Shown: piece after piece, positions 38,163-49,700 of the stretch
Numbering within the stretch: position 1 is the first letter of the stretch
Layout: every line of letters starts with the position of its first letter
Source: Kalmanozyma brasiliensis GHG001
Taxonomy: Eukaryota > Basidiomycota > Ustilaginomycetes > Ustilaginales
Reading direction: 5' to 3'
NCBI RefSeq assembly: GCF_000497045.1
Contig: NW_015961970.1
Span: 1,364,802-1,428,801, forward strand
DNA: 64,000 nucleotides
Notes under the pieces: generated by a model
Databases searched by the model: none
What the model was told of the DNA's origin: nothing
The model's input: the letters and a program-made list of their open reading frames with translations, nothing else
Position numbers and translations under genes: made by a program

Positions 38163-39289
38163 ACGGACTTCTCCTTCCCACTGGCTCAAAGCAGCCCTTG
38201 CGGGGCGACACCGCCCAGCCCATCTCTCCGCCTCCTCAAGGCAAAGCCGAGCCTCACGCCAAGACGGAACCTTTGTCTCCGACAAGCATCGGTTCAGCAT
38301 CCTATGGCTTCGGAAACATCGCAAGCAGCTCCAAAGCGTCTCTGACTTCCCCAGTATCGCACACGAGCGCTTCTGCAAAAATCAGTCATGGCCGCGCAGG
38401 CCTCCGCAGCCCTTCGTCATCGAGAGGTGCAGCAGTTTCGCTCGCCTTCATCCCCAAGACATCCCGCAATTCGAATGCAGTGCAGAAGCCAATACATATG
38501 TGTTCCGAATTCGAACTCGAGCAAAGGCTGGACCGCAACGAACGCCTCCTCTCGGCGCTAGAGACGACACAGACCCCTACCAAGGACCGGCTTCGCGCGG
38601 AGACGGACGCTATCCGCGATGCGATTCTGTCGATACGTGCGATGCGGGACGTCAACGACGGCGTCTCGTCCGTGCAGCTCGTCGATCCTTCTAAAGAGGC
38701 TGAACTCGAATCAGCGTTGCTCGGCTTGTCCGTCGGGGAAGCCTCTGCCCTCGGCACCAGCCCGATGAACGAGGCATTCGGATGGTCCCGTGACACTGTA
38801 GCGGTCAAGAAGAAGCTGGCTCAGTCATCCGGTGCCTATCTGCCCGGTCGCAGGGTTCAGGCCATCGGATATGAGCAGTCTCTGGCTATCCAGTCGGCTG
38901 CTCTGCAAGCGGAGCGGGACCGGGAGCGAAGGTTCGAGGAGCCGCGCATGAAAGCTGCAGCTGCGCCCCGCGAGAAGCCTTCATTAGGTGTGCCAAGCGG
39001 TGCAGCTCACAGGCTCGGGCGCAAGTCCATCTCGTCGTGCTCTGGCTCCATGCGCAAGAACTCTGCCTCTCACTCGGTCTCACCACCCAAGACGATGCGT
39101 GCAGGCGGTCCATTTGCTCGCAACGCGGATCAAGGACCAGAGCACGATGCCGCTCTGGAAGGCGGAGATAGTGATCAGGACGACGCTGGTCTATACGACA
39201 TGCCCGACGAGGAGGAAGAGGAGGATCCGCATCCAGGTCCGCGTCACGAAGACGAAGACTTTGGCTTTGGTCGTTTCGACGATCCCTAG
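38159..39289 (+). CDS. Hypothetical protein, Ser/Arg-rich with an acidic C terminus
   Basis: 376 residues, ATG at 38159. There is no signal peptide or TM helix. The first 110 residues are Ser/Pro-rich. The central region about 115-225 is predicted helical (FELEQRLDRNERLLSALE, then RLRAETDAIRDAILSIRAM). It is followed by a KKKLAQSSGAYLPGRRVQAIGYEQ segment and a helical, charged stretch (LQAERDRERRFEEPR). The last 50 residues are strongly acidic (DEEEEEDPHPG, EDEDFGFG) and end GRFDDP. I do not recognise a family. The alternation of basic disordered and acidic ends is seen in nuclear scaffold or chromatin-associated proteins, but no function is claimed. A uORF overlaps its start. Confidence 0.72.
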   Translation: MNGLLLPTGSKQPLRGDTAQPISPPPQGKAEPHAKTEPLSPTSIGSASYGFGNIASSSKASLTSPVSHTSASAKISHGRAGLRSPSSSRGAAVSLAFIPKTSRNSNAVQKPIHMCSEFELEQRLDRNERLLSALETTQTPTKDRLRAETDAIRDAILSIRAMRDVNDGVSSVQLVDPSKEAELESALLGLSVGEASALGTSPMNEAFGWSRDTVAVKKKLAQSSGAYLPGRRVQAIGYEQSLAIQSAALQAERDRERRFEEPRMKAAAAPREKPSLGVPSGAAHRLGRKSISSCSGSMRKNSASHSVSPPKTMRAGGPFARNADQGPEHDAALEGGDSDQDDAGLYDMPDEEEEEDPHPGPRHEDEDFGFGRFDDP

Positions 39290-39582
39290 ACATGCAAAGA
39301 CGACTCGACAATGCAAATCGTCTTCTGAACCCCTTTTGCCTCACTGTTACCGCTCTCTTGCACCTCGCCTTACCCACTACAAGCATCTCGCATCCATCGC
39401 ATCCTGCACAGTATAGTCATCGCACCCTACAGCTAGCACCCTGAGAATAGACACCGTCTTCATATCGATTCCTCAGATATCGTGTTGCGGCCGCTTCTTT
39501 GTTTGTAGATGCTGAATGGTGATGATTCCTTGATGATGACATGAGATGCTGAGATGGATCTAATGAAGCTACCAGGGCGTGT
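39290..39582. other. Convergent 3' region between the gene at 38159 and Mix17
   Basis: About 290 bp of untranslated sequence between two convergent stops. Nothing else is seen. Confidence 0.5.
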
Positions 39583-40132
39583 TTAGTAGGGACGAGCGGC
39601 AGCCTGGCAAGCCTTGAGCTGTTCGAGGTAGTACGAGCACGAGTTCATGTCGTTGGCTGTTGTTCACGCGATCAAAAAGAGACTGTCAGCATTCCGTCTT
39701 GCACATCAACCCTTCCGTGTGGAGGCTGCACTTACTGCTCTCGAGGCACTTGATGAAGTCCTTGCTCTGAGCCTCGCAGCTCATGCCAACGCCTTGCTGC
39801 TGGCCCTGGTAGGCGCCCTGCTGGTACGCCTGGGGCTCGGCCTGCTGCGCCTGCTCGGCCGGGGCGGATCCACCACCGAAGAGCATGTTGGACAGACCGT
39901 GACCCATTGTGGAGCCAACAGCGACACCGGCGGCGGTGGAAGCCATCTGACCGAAGAGACCGGGGCCACGCGACTGCTGCTGGGCCATGGCGGGCGGCTG
40001 CTGCGAGTAGGCCTGAGGATGTTGTTGGTGCTGCTGGGGTGGCGCAGCCATGGTGTGTGCACCACGGTTACCCGAAGGTGCCGAGCGCGAAGGTGCAGGG
40101 CGCGAGCCGCCAGATCGACTTGAACGAGGCAT
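39583..40132 (-). CDS. MIX17: Mix17/CHCHD2-like twin CX9C mitochondrial protein (two exons)
   Basis: Exon 1 is 40132-39736 and exon 2 is 39656-39583, with intron 39657-39735 (79 nt, GTAAGT donor, CAG acceptor). The spliced product is 156 residues. The N terminus (MPRSSRSGGSRPAPSR) is basic like a mitochondrial presequence. A Gln/Ala/Pro-rich region and a glycine-zipper hydrophobic segment (GLFGQMASTAAGVAVGSTMG, about 57-86) follow. The CHCH domain has two CX9C motifs: C119-C129 in exon 1 and C139-C149 in exon 2. Reading through the intron loses the second CX9C, which confirms the intron. The family is imported by Mia40 into the intermembrane space and relates to respiratory-chain regulation. 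It is divergent from Rpt3. Confidence 0.92.
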
Positions 40133-40667
40133 GATGTTGTTATGCTAGAAAGGGATTGTGGTGGAGGAAGGGAGGGTGATGAAGGCCGCGATTGAGTGGC
40201 TATTAGACACGGAGCCTTCTCGAAAGAGGCTCAGCCGGGTGAAAACGTGCCGTCCAGTTGGACTGAGCCACAGCCTGCCAGGACCCTTTTGAGTAAGCTC
40301 CGTGTCGAGAAAACCCGATTCAAGCGATTCAGATGTTTAAAGGCTAGCGCGCCTCGATCACACAGCTCAGCGGCGGCAGCTGTCGCGCTGTTAGGCCTCG
40401 CAAGAGTGTTGCTCCACTTGCGCGTCTCGGATCACTTTCGACGCCTTCGCTGATGCCACACTCTTTCCGACTACCTCTCACCACATTCGTCCCCTCACCT
40501 CGACCTTGAATTCACATCATCGAGCTCGTATCGTTCTACACGCCGCACCTGTCGCGCCTAAAGTCACCATCGGGATTCAGCTCGTCTTTCTGCCAACTCA
40601 AAACCGTCTCGCATACCCCAGCTCGAACACACTGTAGCAGGTATCGCGACACCACATAAGCATCAAC
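40133..40667. promoter_or_regulatory. Divergent promoter region of Mix17 and Rpt3
   Basis: About 535 bp. The part before Rpt3 is C/T-rich and contains one uORF starting at about 40455. No named element is recognised. Confidence 0.45.
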
Positions 40668-41915
40668 ATGGAGGAGATTGGCATTTCTGCGCTGAAGCGC
40701 ACCGAGCCCACGCTCGAGGACGCCGCCGCTGAAAAAGCTGCCATTCATCAGGAGATGGCGGCGGAGGAAGACACATATCTGCGATTCAAGAAGCTGCAAC
40801 AGCACCTCGAGTTTCTCAACACCATGGAAGAGTACGTCAAGGATGAACAGCGCAACTTGAAACGCGAGCTCGTAAGAGCACAGGAGGAGGTCAAGCGGAT
40901 CCAGTCCGTACCTCTCGTCATTGGCCAGTTCCTCGAGCCCATCGACCAACACACCGGCATCGTCGGCTCCACAACTGGGTCCAACTACGTCGTGCGCATC
41001 CTCTCCACAATCGATCGCGAGCTGCTCAAGGCGAGCTCAAGTGTCGCGTTGCACCGCCACTCCAACGCTCTTGTCGACGTTTTGCCACCAGAGGCCGACT
41101 CTTCGATCGCGATGCTGGGACAGGACGAGAAGCCGACAGAGACCTACCAAGATATCGGTGGTATGGACATTCAGAAGCAGGAGATCCGAGAAGCTGTCGA
41201 GTTGCCGCTGGTGCAGTTCGACTTGTACCGCCAGATTGGTATCGACCCACCGCGCGGTGTATTGCTCTACGGTCCACCAGGGACGGGTAAGACGATGTTG
41301 GTCAAAGCCGTCGCCAACGCCACCACCGCCAGCTTCATCCGCGTTGTCGGCTCCGAGTTCGTGCAGAAGTACCTCGGTGAAGGACCAAGAATGGTCCGCG
41401 ATGTTTTCCGACTGGCACGCGAGAACGCCCCCGCCATCATCTTCATCGACGAGATCGACGCCATTGCCACGAAGCGTTTCGACGCGCAGACGGGTGCGGA
41501 TCGCGAGGTGCAACGTATCCTGCTCGAGCTGCTCAACCAGATGGACGGTTTCGACCAGGGTAGCAATGTCAAGGTCATCATGGCCACCAACCGAGCCGAT
41601 ACGCTCGACCCCGCGCTGCTCCGCCCAGGTCGTCTCGACCGAAAGATCGAGTTCCCCACGCCATCACGTCGAGAGAAGCGCCTCATCTTCCAGACCATCT
41701 GCGGCAAGATGAACCTCAGCCCAGAGGTCGATTTGGAAGACTACGTCGGACGACCCGACAAGCTGTCCAGCGCCGAGATTGCAAGCATCTGCCAGGCGGC
41801 AGGTTTGCAGGCGGTGCGAAAGAACAGATACGTCATCATGCCAGAGGACTTTGAGGAGGCGTGGAAGCAGATTGTCAAGAAGCCGGACGATTCTAAGATG
41901 GAGTTCTACCAGTAG
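40668..41915 (+). CDS. RPT3: 26S proteasome regulatory ATPase subunit Rpt3
   Basis: 415 residues, ATG at 40668. An N-terminal coiled coil (about 35-80) and OB fold lead into the AAA+ module: Walker A GPPGTGKT at 202-209, Walker B IIFIDE at 257-262 with D261/E262, the second region of homology [17 protein letters not shown], then sensor and lid helices. The sequence [17 protein letters not shown] and the end MEFYQ are diagnostic of Rpt3 rather than other Rpt subunits. The FYQ end is a HbYX-type tail that docks into the 20S core. Rpt3 is one of six ATPases that unfold substrates in the base of the 19S particle. Near-complete conservation makes the call firm. Confidence 0.97.
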   Translation: MEEIGISALKRTEPTLEDAAAEKAAIHQEMAAEEDTYLRFKKLQQHLEFLNTMEEYVKDEQRNLKRELVRAQEEVKRIQSVPLVIGQFLEPIDQHTGIVGSTTGSNYVVRILSTIDRELLKASSSVALHRHSNALVDVLPPEADSSIAMLGQDEKPTETYQDIGGMDIQKQEIREAVELPLVQFDLYRQIGIDPPRGVLLYGPPGTGKTMLVKAVANATTASFIRVVGSEFVQKYLGEGPRMVRDVFRLARENAPAIIFIDEIDAIATKRFDAQTGADREVQRILLELLNQMDGFDQGSNVKVIMATNRADTLDPALLRPGRLDRKIEFPTPSRREKRLIFQTICGKMNLSPEVDLEDYVGRPDKLSSAEIASICQAAGLQAVRKNRYVIMPEDFEEAWKQIVKKPDDSKMEFYQ

Positions 41916-43082
41916 GCGCCTGTCAACGGCCCTTTGTATCTGCAATACACCTTCGTCATCCGCTGCACATCACCGTCTGAGTCGCCTGTGGTCTGACTGC
42001 AATGTGCTGCTGACCCATCTTGAGCGTAGCGCAAAGGTGGCAGCTTTTACTGTTCCTGAGACGCCGCATCGTCGACAAGGTGGCCCGGAGACTTTGTAGC
42101 AGCGAGTATAGGCCACTGAGAAGCGAGTTCATCATCTGATTGGACCACGCTCGTAAAAAGGCACGCGCTGGAAGCAGCATTTTTGGTTTTCTTCTCGAAA
42201 GTCTTGCCTTCCTTCACAACCACATCCAACGCTGCTGCAGCCAGCGTGCGAACATACAACGTCACCCAAACAATTGGAGCGCTCCATGGTGCCTCTCTGA
42301 AGCTGTGATAGGAACCCACTGCGCTCGCCTCGACTTCGCAGCACGACCTTGCCGCTGCTTTGAAGGTGCTCCGCCTTGCTCGCAATCCCAGCGTCCCGAC
42401 CCCAGCTCTCTCGCCCTCGTACGCCCTTCTCTCAATCCCGCACCCCTATCGTCCCTCATCCGCCATCCTTTGAGACCACACCCACACCCTTCCTCCTTCC
42501 CTCTCTCCCAGCGCACTTTATTATTTAATCGTCTTCAGCGTCATCTCCAGGCTGGACGGTTTACGGAAAGGTGCCAGAAGAATACCCTACCTCCCCACGC
42601 CGAGCGACTCGAAAGAGATGTCCGGCGTGACGGCGCAGGGCGAATCCCATGCTTACTCACGGCGTAGGCCTGTTTGGTGGCCTACACTGTCCAAGCACCG
42701 AGTCAATCACTTTCACTTTCACTCTGGGTACACTTTTCTTCGTTCTTCTGGCTGTCTTGATTCTGAAACGCCTTGCAATGCATGCTATTGCCCGGAAAAG
42801 GTCTTACTGCTGTGCGGTGTGGTATGTTCTGAGCTGCGCGAACAATTGCGAGAGAGACGCCGGGGCGAATGGACAGCGAGGAGGTGGAAGGAGATCTTGG
42901 CAAGAAGCTGAAGTTGCGAAGAAGGGTTCTTCGAATCGGGAGATTTTATCTGAGGCGAGTCATTCGCAATCTCATGCAGGAAGATCTCCAGCCTTTCATG
43001 CTGCAGCCGCGATCTTTCGCACCGGCTACCTCCATCCCTCTCGTCGCTTCAACATTCTCCACTGTCTCTTCGCCGTACAACA
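41916..43082. other. Intergenic region between Rpt3 and the P5C reductase gene
   Basis: About 1.17 kb. The left part is the Rpt3 3' region. From about 42380 the + strand is pyrimidine-rich. A uORF with in-frame ATGs at 42974 and 42998 overlaps the start of the downstream gene. No coding gene is recognised. Confidence 0.45.
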
Positions 43083-43219
43083 ATGCCAGCATATACACTC
43101 GCAGTGATCGGCTGCGGCACGATGGGCGTAGCCATCCTGTCTGGCGTGCTCGATTCGCAGCGCTCGCTCCAACAAGCCGCCGCTGCCTCTATGGCCTCCT
43201 CCGTCTCCTCCCTGCCTGA
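42974..43219 (+). promoter_or_regulatory. Overlapping upstream ORF at the P5C reductase start
   Basis: ATG at 42974 (and in-frame ATG 42998) opens an 81-codon frame that passes the main ATG at 43083 in another frame and stops at 43219. If the transcript includes it, it should lower translation of the enzyme. Confidence 0.35.
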
Positions 43220-44009
43220 CTCCTCTGCGGGAGACGACCTGACCGAGCTGCCCACACGCTACATCGCCACGGTCAACCGGGTCGAATCTGTGCGTCGGTT
43301 GAAAAAGACCTTCTCCGCCTACCCCGATATCGCCATCACCTCGGGCCAGAACGTGGCCGCTGCCAAGGACGCCGACGTCGTTCTGCTCGGATGCAAGCCT
43401 CAGATGGTGCAAGACATCCTTGCCGAGCCGGGGATGAAGGAGGCGCTGGATGGTAAGATGGTCATCTCCATCTGTGCTGGTTTGCGGATCGATCAGATCG
43501 TAGCTTGGGTGACGGACAAGACAAAGGTGGTGCGAGCTATGCCCAATACGCCATGCAAGATCCGAGAGGGAATGACGATCCTCACACCCCTGCCATCGAG
43601 CCTGCCAACCGCAGAGGTGGACCGCAACATCCTGTTGAGCATCTTCAGCGCCGTTGGCCGATGCAGGTTTTTGGACGAGAAGCATTTTGATGCCTGCACC
43701 GCGCTCGCTGGCAGTGGCCCCGCATTCGCCTGTGTCTTTCTGGAAGCCATGGCCGACGGAGGAGTGATGATGGGCCTGCCGAGACAGGAAGCGTTGGAAT
43801 TGGCAGCTCAAACCATGCAGGGCGCTGCGAGGATGGTCATGCAGTCCGGAATGCACCCCGCCGCCATCAAGGATAGCGTTACTACGCCGGGTGGTTGTAC
43901 GATTGCAGGACTGTTGAATTTGGAAGATGGCAAAGTGAGGAGTACGGTTGCGAGGACCATCCAGGCTGCCGCGGAGCACGCAAGTGGCTTGGGCCAGAAC
44001 AAGAAGTAG
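43083..44009 (+). CDS. PRO3: Pyrroline-5-carboxylate reductase
   Basis: 308 residues, ATG at 43083. The N-terminal Rossmann fold has the NAD(P)H-binding GCGTMG at 10-15. The family also shows VLLGCKPQMVQDIL, VRAMPNTPCKI, and the C-terminal catalytic/dimer segment ALAGSGPAFACVFLEAMADG with HPAAIKDSVTTPGGCTIAGL. It reduces 1-pyrroline-5-carboxylate to proline, the last step of proline synthesis, in the cytosol. Length is near the fungal norm; a Ser/Ala-rich insert (about 26-58) lies after the first beta-alpha unit. The start gives a normal MPAYTLAVIGCG N terminus. The gene converges with Gda1, about 150 bp between stops. Confidence 0.96.
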   Translation: MPAYTLAVIGCGTMGVAILSGVLDSQRSLQQAAAASMASSVSSLPDSSAGDDLTELPTRYIATVNRVESVRRLKKTFSAYPDIAITSGQNVAAAKDADVVLLGCKPQMVQDILAEPGMKEALDGKMVISICAGLRIDQIVAWVTDKTKVVRAMPNTPCKIREGMTILTPLPSSLPTAEVDRNILLSIFSAVGRCRFLDEKHFDACTALAGSGPAFACVFLEAMADGGVMMGLPRQEALELAAQTMQGAARMVMQSGMHPAAIKDSVTTPGGCTIAGLLNLEDGKVRSTVARTIQAAAEHASGLGQNKK

Positions 44010-44156
44010 ATCCGATAGAGAGGACAATTCAAAAGCCGTCCAAACATCTCACTGGCGGGACTTGCGAGATTTCGAGGCTGAACGATACGAAGACATTGCA
44101 AGTTGCTACTGTGACGCTCTATGTACACAACCGAAGAAGGAGCGTTCCGGGACACT

Positions 44157-46091
44157 CTATGGCTTGCACAGCAGCCCATCATCTAGGACCGAAAGCTGGG
44201 CGCCCAAGCACCAACCCAGCTCGGTGCCGCCCAGCTTCTTAGCCACGCTCACCTCGCGCTCGCCGCTCAGCTCGTACCCCAAACTCAACAGGCCGTGCAT
44301 AAAGCTGAGATCCAAACACGTCTCTGGGCGATCCTCCAACTCTGCGATCGCCTTGGCATCAAACTTCTGCGTGTCCTTCTTGCTGTACGCGCAGGCGCGC
44401 TGGGCCAGCGCCTCGAGGTCCGAGATCTTGAACTGCGGGCCGAGACCCAACGGCGTCAGCCGATCGTAGAAGTACGAGAGCGCGATGATGGGTGCGGTCT
44501 TGAAGGTCTCCATGAGACTGGGCTGGTAGACACCCGCAAAGGAGCAGGGAGCAGACTTGCAAACCGCATCTTTGTTCATCATGACCTCGACGAGGCGGCG
44601 ACAGGCGGTGAAGCCTCCGGTGGTGCCGACCATGGTGACGTTGGCCTGGGTGTTCTGCCCCGGCTGCGAGATGAGCACGTCCTTGGTGCGACCGTTGGCG
44701 AAGCAGGGGGAGGGGATTTGGGGCTTCCCGGCGTCAGTTGCGTTGGAAGCACCCCACTTGGAGCCGGTCGTGTTCTTGTGCGCCGATCCAGTGAGGACCG
44801 CGCCCGGGTGCGCAAGGCTGTACGTGAACGCGGCAATCGAGTTGATCGACATGCGCGCCTGCATCAGACCGTACCCGAGATACGAGTTCTGGTAGAGCGT
44901 GTAAGGCTGAGCACCAAAGGCGTCGAGCTTGTAGACATGCTCGCCGGGTTGCATGCCTTGCACCGCGGAGGCGAACTTGGGCTCAAAGACGATCTGCGTC
45001 GAGCCGCCACCCAGGTCCATCACAGCAGCCGTCTCGAGCGTTTTGCCAGCGGACGAGCCGATGCGGTTCAGCAGGTAGTTGACCGTGATCCATGCAAAGA
45101 CACCTTCGTCCTTGCCCTCCATGATCTCGACTCCCTTGGACGCCTTGGTGCCATCGACGTTCTTGCCGTCCGCGATGGGGAAGGGGTACTCCTTCTCAAG
45201 CATGGTGCGAACGGCTTTGATGACGTCGTTCGCCTGCTGGCCGGGGAGGAGACGAAGACCGGCGGTGGCTTTGACGGCCACAGGTGCGCACTTCTGCAGG
45301 CTCTTGGGAACGCGGGCGAGGGCCGACTTGAGAAGTGGCCTCAGCGAGTCAGCGGCGCCAGCTGGGTTTGTGCCGTAGTTGCTCAGACCGCCCTGAAGCA
45401 TCTCAAAGTACTCGTCCTCGAGTTCGGGCGCTTCGGCGCAGTAGTTGAAGCGGTAGACGTGGATACGGCTTCCCGTGCTGCCGGCATCAATCATGAGTGC
45501 GTACTGCACGAGAGGTCGAGGGTTGCCGTTGCGGTCGCGGGCCGTGGTGGAATCGCAGCGAGTCGTCTTGGTGGGATCGGCATGCAATTTCGGCTTTTCG
45601 CGCACCGTGTCGGAGCTGGTGCCCGTGACAGGCGCTGGTGCTGGTGTCGAAGGGTCTGCTGGAGCGGTCAGTGCGGTGCCGCCGCTGGCGTCGTCGAGGT
45701 CTGCATCGCCAGTGATGACTTCCTCTGGCTTCGCCTTCCATGGTGCGTGGTTCTGATATGCGTCTTCGAGGTGGCCTGCCGTGTCGTTGACGTAGCCTAC
45801 GACAGCCTCCCTCGAGTCTTTCCTGCCAAAGAGCATGACAAGGCCTACAAGGCCGAGAAGGATGAGGGCGAGTCGCTTGGAGCCTATTGGCATCCTCCTT
45901 CTTGACCTCATCTTGCCAGCGTTAACTTCGATGTCCGTCGACAAGGGTGGGTATCCGGCGTGATCGTCCGCGTCCCTAGCGAGGCCGTTGTTCGCAGAGA
46001 GGAAGACACCGGTTTCGGAGTTTTCTACGTCGACCGAAAGACGAGAGTGGTTCTTGTCTCGGTAGTGCTTTTCGAGTGCCGAATATGACAT
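44157..46091 (-). CDS. GDA1: Golgi guanosine-diphosphatase (GDA1/CD39 family)
   Basis: 644 residues, ATG at 46091. This is a type II membrane protein: short basic cytosolic tail, TM helix at 73-89 (RLALILLGLVGLVMLFG), then a luminal stalk. The four apyrase conserved regions are intact: IDAGSTGSRIHVYRF (201-215), KATAGLRLL (274-282), GKDEGVFAWITVNYLL (326-341, catalytic base E329) and AVMDLGGGSTQIVF (356-369). Fungal Gda1 hydrolyses GDP to GMP in the Golgi lumen so that GDP-mannose import and mannosylation can continue. The stalk is longer than in yeast and Thr/Ala/Pro-rich. Divergent from the NAD kinase gene. A 536-codon frame on the opposite strand is a shadow. Confidence 0.95.
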   Translation of the reverse strand: MSYSALEKHYRDKNHSRLSVDVENSETGVFLSANNGLARDADDHAGYPPLSTDIEVNAGKMRSRRRMPIGSKRLALILLGLVGLVMLFGRKDSREAVVGYVNDTAGHLEDAYQNHAPWKAKPEEVITGDADLDDASGGTALTAPADPSTPAPAPVTGTSSDTVREKPKLHADPTKTTRCDSTTARDRNGNPRPLVQYALMIDAGSTGSRIHVYRFNYCAEAPELEDEYFEMLQGGLSNYGTNPAGAADSLRPLLKSALARVPKSLQKCAPVAVKATAGLRLLPGQQANDVIKAVRTMLEKEYPFPIADGKNVDGTKASKGVEIMEGKDEGVFAWITVNYLLNRIGSSAGKTLETAAVMDLGGGSTQIVFEPKFASAVQGMQPGEHVYKLDAFGAQPYTLYQNSYLGYGLMQARMSINSIAAFTYSLAHPGAVLTGSAHKNTTGSKWGASNATDAGKPQIPSPCFANGRTKDVLISQPGQNTQANVTMVGTTGGFTACRRLVEVMMNKDAVCKSAPCSFAGVYQPSLMETFKTAPIIALSYFYDRLTPLGLGPQFKISDLEALAQRACAYSKKDTQKFDAKAIAELEDRPETCLDLSFMHGLLSLGYELSGEREVSVAKKLGGTELGWCLGAQLSVLDDGLLCKP

Positions 46092-46726
46092 GGAAGGCCG
46101 GTTCGAAGGGATGGTGGGACGAGGATGACCAAAGGATTTGCGGAGCGTTCACCTGAGGGAGAGGACGGAGGGATGGTGGTGGTGTCTAGGAAGCCCTGTC
46201 AAGCGGCCAGGTGCCAAGCTGTAGGTCAAGGGGAAGGGAAACGAGACCTTGACCTTTTCCAGCAACGGGACCCTTTCTTGAGGTACAGCTGACAGCGCAC
46301 AAGGATGGTGTGCTTCCCGCTCGGTGATGATCGTCGGTCGGGAAAGTTTCATGTTTCAGAGTCGCGAGCATGCGGGTTCCTTCCCGTGTCCGCGATAGCA
46401 TTAAAATTGTAGGGTATGTTTGACCGTAAGAAGAGACAGTTGATGGACCGTTTGTTAGATTGGTGGGCGTGCAGTTTCGGCTGGAACGTGCATTTTCCGG
46501 TGGGACGGCATCATCAGCGGCCTTTTCTTTTTGGGCCAGGGAATTTCAGAAACCGGGGATGATGACTGAAGTGCACAGGTGTCGGGCCGACTGATCAGGT
46601 CCATAGCTCCTACTCATCATCATCCTGTAGAACGGCCGCAGCAACGCTCTGGCTGGGCTGACAACTGCCGTCGGCCAGCCCTACCTAGTATCTCACAGAG
46701 CTGACACAGCAGCTTGGAACCCCGCC
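46092..46726. promoter_or_regulatory. Divergent promoter region of Gda1 and NAD kinase
   Basis: About 635 bp. An AT-richer patch (ATTAAAATTG) lies near 46400. No coding sequence is recognised. Confidence 0.45.
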
Positions 46727-49700
46727 ATGTCAGGCCCTACGAAAGCATCGGAGCACCCGATCCGCACTGCGTCGGAAGCTGAGCAATCCAATCACACGAC
46801 TCAGCCGACGCTCTTGAATCCAGGAATGGCAACCAACCCCACGTCCGGACTCACCATGCTTGCCCCGCCTAGACCTTGCAGCTCCAGAGTTTCTTCCAGC
46901 TCCTTCCAGGACACCACCGACTCAGCCGCTTCCAGCATGACCAGCCAGAACGATGATCCCGCCGAGCCCATCAATCAGACACACGCCAAAGTGCATGACA
47001 TGTCCTCCTTGCCGCATGCTCGCAATTCGGACCAGGCCTCCAACTCGCTCAGCTCACCGTGCTTCGTTCACTCCTATCTCGATCGTGGTGTCGCGCTTGG
47101 AGAGAGTCTCAAGAAGCAGCGTCGTCAGCTCGGCCGACAGCGGGCGCGTCGATCCAGGAACTCTCGACAGTCGCAAAGCGATGTTGCCTCTGCCGATGAT
47201 GATGCTTCTCCTCGGCCTCAGCGTTCGCGATCCCAGCCTCTGCTCGAAGACAACCAAGGAGCTGCCTTCTCGGGCCCCTCTGCTTCGAGCTCAATACCGT
47301 CCAATGCATCGCAGACTTCAACAGGAGAGCAAGATCCGTCGAGCTCAGACGCGGCATCAACAAGTGCGAGGCGGAGCACAGAGCGAGCCTCCGCTCGAGT
47401 CCGTATCCGCACCAGCTCAGATGACGATGAAGATGGCGACGACGATGATGATGACAGAGACGCCGACAACACTGCCCACCAGCCGCTCTCCGATCAGGAC
47501 TCATCCTACGGCTCCTCTTACTCCTACTCGACCGACGAGGAGGACTCGGACAAGGTGCGCTCCCTCACGCGGCAGCTCGCAGAGACGGCGGTGGGTGTGC
47601 GAGAGATGAGCAAGCAGCTCGGTCGCGCCAGGGTCAAGTCGACCATTCAATCCGTCATGATCATCACCAAGGCAAGAGACAATCATCTCATCAAGTTGAC
47701 ACGCGAGCTTGCCATCTGGCTCATGACGACGCCTCGCAATGGCAAGGATACAGGTCTCATTGTCTATGTCGATTCGCAGCTTCGCCAATCCAAGCGGTTC
47801 GACGCAGAAGGCATCCGTAAAGAATATCCGCACCTCTTCGACTCGAGGCCGCCCAAGCGCACGCCCAGCCTGTCCTCTTCCTTCTCCTCTTCCGCCGCAT
47901 CCGCTCCCGACAACAATGGTGGCTTCAACCGAGGCGAGGGCGGCAACCAGTTGCGCTTCTGGAACTCCGACATGTGCTCGCGCTCGCCCCATCTGTTCGA
48001 CTTTGTCGTCACTTTAGGTGGTGATGGCACCGTGCTCTTCTGCTCCTGGCTCTTCCAACGCATCGTTCCGCCAGTGATGCCCTTCGCACTTGGCTCGCTC
48101 GGCTTCTTGACCAACTTCGATTTCAAGGCGTATAGGGATGTGATGAAGTCAGCGCTCGACGACGGCATCCGCGTCAATTTGCGGATGCGATTCACTGCGA
48201 CCGTCTACCGTGCCACCTTGCCCTCTTCCAGCTCGGCGGATCGTCATCGCCGCCAAGCCATTAAGTCGGGAAAGACAGGCGAGATCATCCTCAACTCGGT
48301 CAAAAATTGCGGCTGGGATGCCATCGAATCTCAGAACCCTGATTCGACTCATCGTCCGCGCTCGGAGCTGCGTCCAGACGATGAGGTAGAGCTGCCATCG
48401 ATGGACAAGAAGTCGACCAGGAAATCCAAAGGCGGCAAGAAGTGCCGTGACAAAGAGATCATGTGCTTCAGCACACGGCCCGTTGAGACGTTCGAGGTGT
48501 TGAACGACCTTGTGGTGGATCGAGGTCCGAGTCCGTACGTCAGCTTGCTCGAGGTGTTCGGAGACGAGCACCACATGACAACGGCGCAAGCAGATGGACT
48601 CTGCATTTCCACTCCGACTGGCTCGACCGCCTATTCGCTCTCGGCAGGCGGCAGTCTGGTGCACCCCGAGATCCCGGCCATCCTCATCACGCCGATCTGC
48701 CCCCACACGCTCTCGTTCCGACCCATGCTCCTGCCCGACAGCATGGAGCTGCGTATCGCCGTGCCTTACAACTCGAGAAGCACTGCATGGGCCAGTTTCG
48801 ACGGACGCGGTCGAGTCGAGCTGAAGCAAGGCGACCATATCAAGGTGACGGCGAGTCGCTACCCTTTCCCTACCGTGTGCGCAGAGAACCAGTCGACTGA
48901 TTGGTTCTCAAGCATCTCGCGCACGCTCAAGTGGAACGAGCGTCAGAGGCAAAAATCGTTCGTGGTCGTCGAGGAAGGTGCGGAGGGTGATTCGAGCAAC
49001 GGTGGTGGAAAAGACAAGGATGCATCGTCCACGGCCTCGCCCAGCAAAATGTTCGCCAAGCACAGTCGAAACGGAGACGACGAGAGCAGCAGCGAAGACG
49101 ATGACGACAGTGACGAGGAGGATGAAGGCCGCAAAGGTCAAGGAGACGATGATGAGGACGGGGAGAAGTTCGACATTGATGACACCAGCACAACGGTCAC
49201 TCGCAGCAACAGTCCCAACTCGCATGGGGATGGCCACGCTCACGCGCGCAGGCGATCGGGACAGAACACGCCTCGGCATGCCAATGGGTTTCCACGACGC
49301 AGCAGTGGTCCCCCTTCGCTGCTGAGCTCGTCTCTGCCTCGCTTGACGTCGATCACGAGCGCATTTGCCCCGAAATCGAGCGAGAGTCAGACGAATGCGA
49401 ACGCATCGACCCCAGATTCGTTGCTCAATAGTCCGGATCGGTTCGGCTTGCAAGGCCCTCCCATGCCCCCGAGAGCCATCAGCGAGCGCCACCTGCTGAG
49501 CGCCGATTTTCGTCTTGACGGAGGCAAGGCCGTTCCGTCTTCTTCCAAGGACCCGAACTCGACGCCGTCCTCCGCTGCTCCGAAATCGCCTACTGCTGTC
49601 GAGGCAGGACCAGCCTCGACGTCTCGAGGTGCTCGTACATTCGAGAGCGGACGCAGCAGAAGCACGCAGTCCAAGCCGATGACACCCTCTTCGGCCATGG

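Noticed and set aside
43026..44027. 333-codon minus frame opposite P5C reductase
   Set aside because: Complete antisense overlap with a well-conserved enzyme; His/Gly/Arg-rich shadow without recognisable features.
44295..45905. 536-codon + strand frame opposite Gda1
   Set aside because: It lies wholly antisense to a gene with all four apyrase motifs, and its Val/Arg/Gly/Leu-rich translation has no domain. It is a codon-bias shadow.
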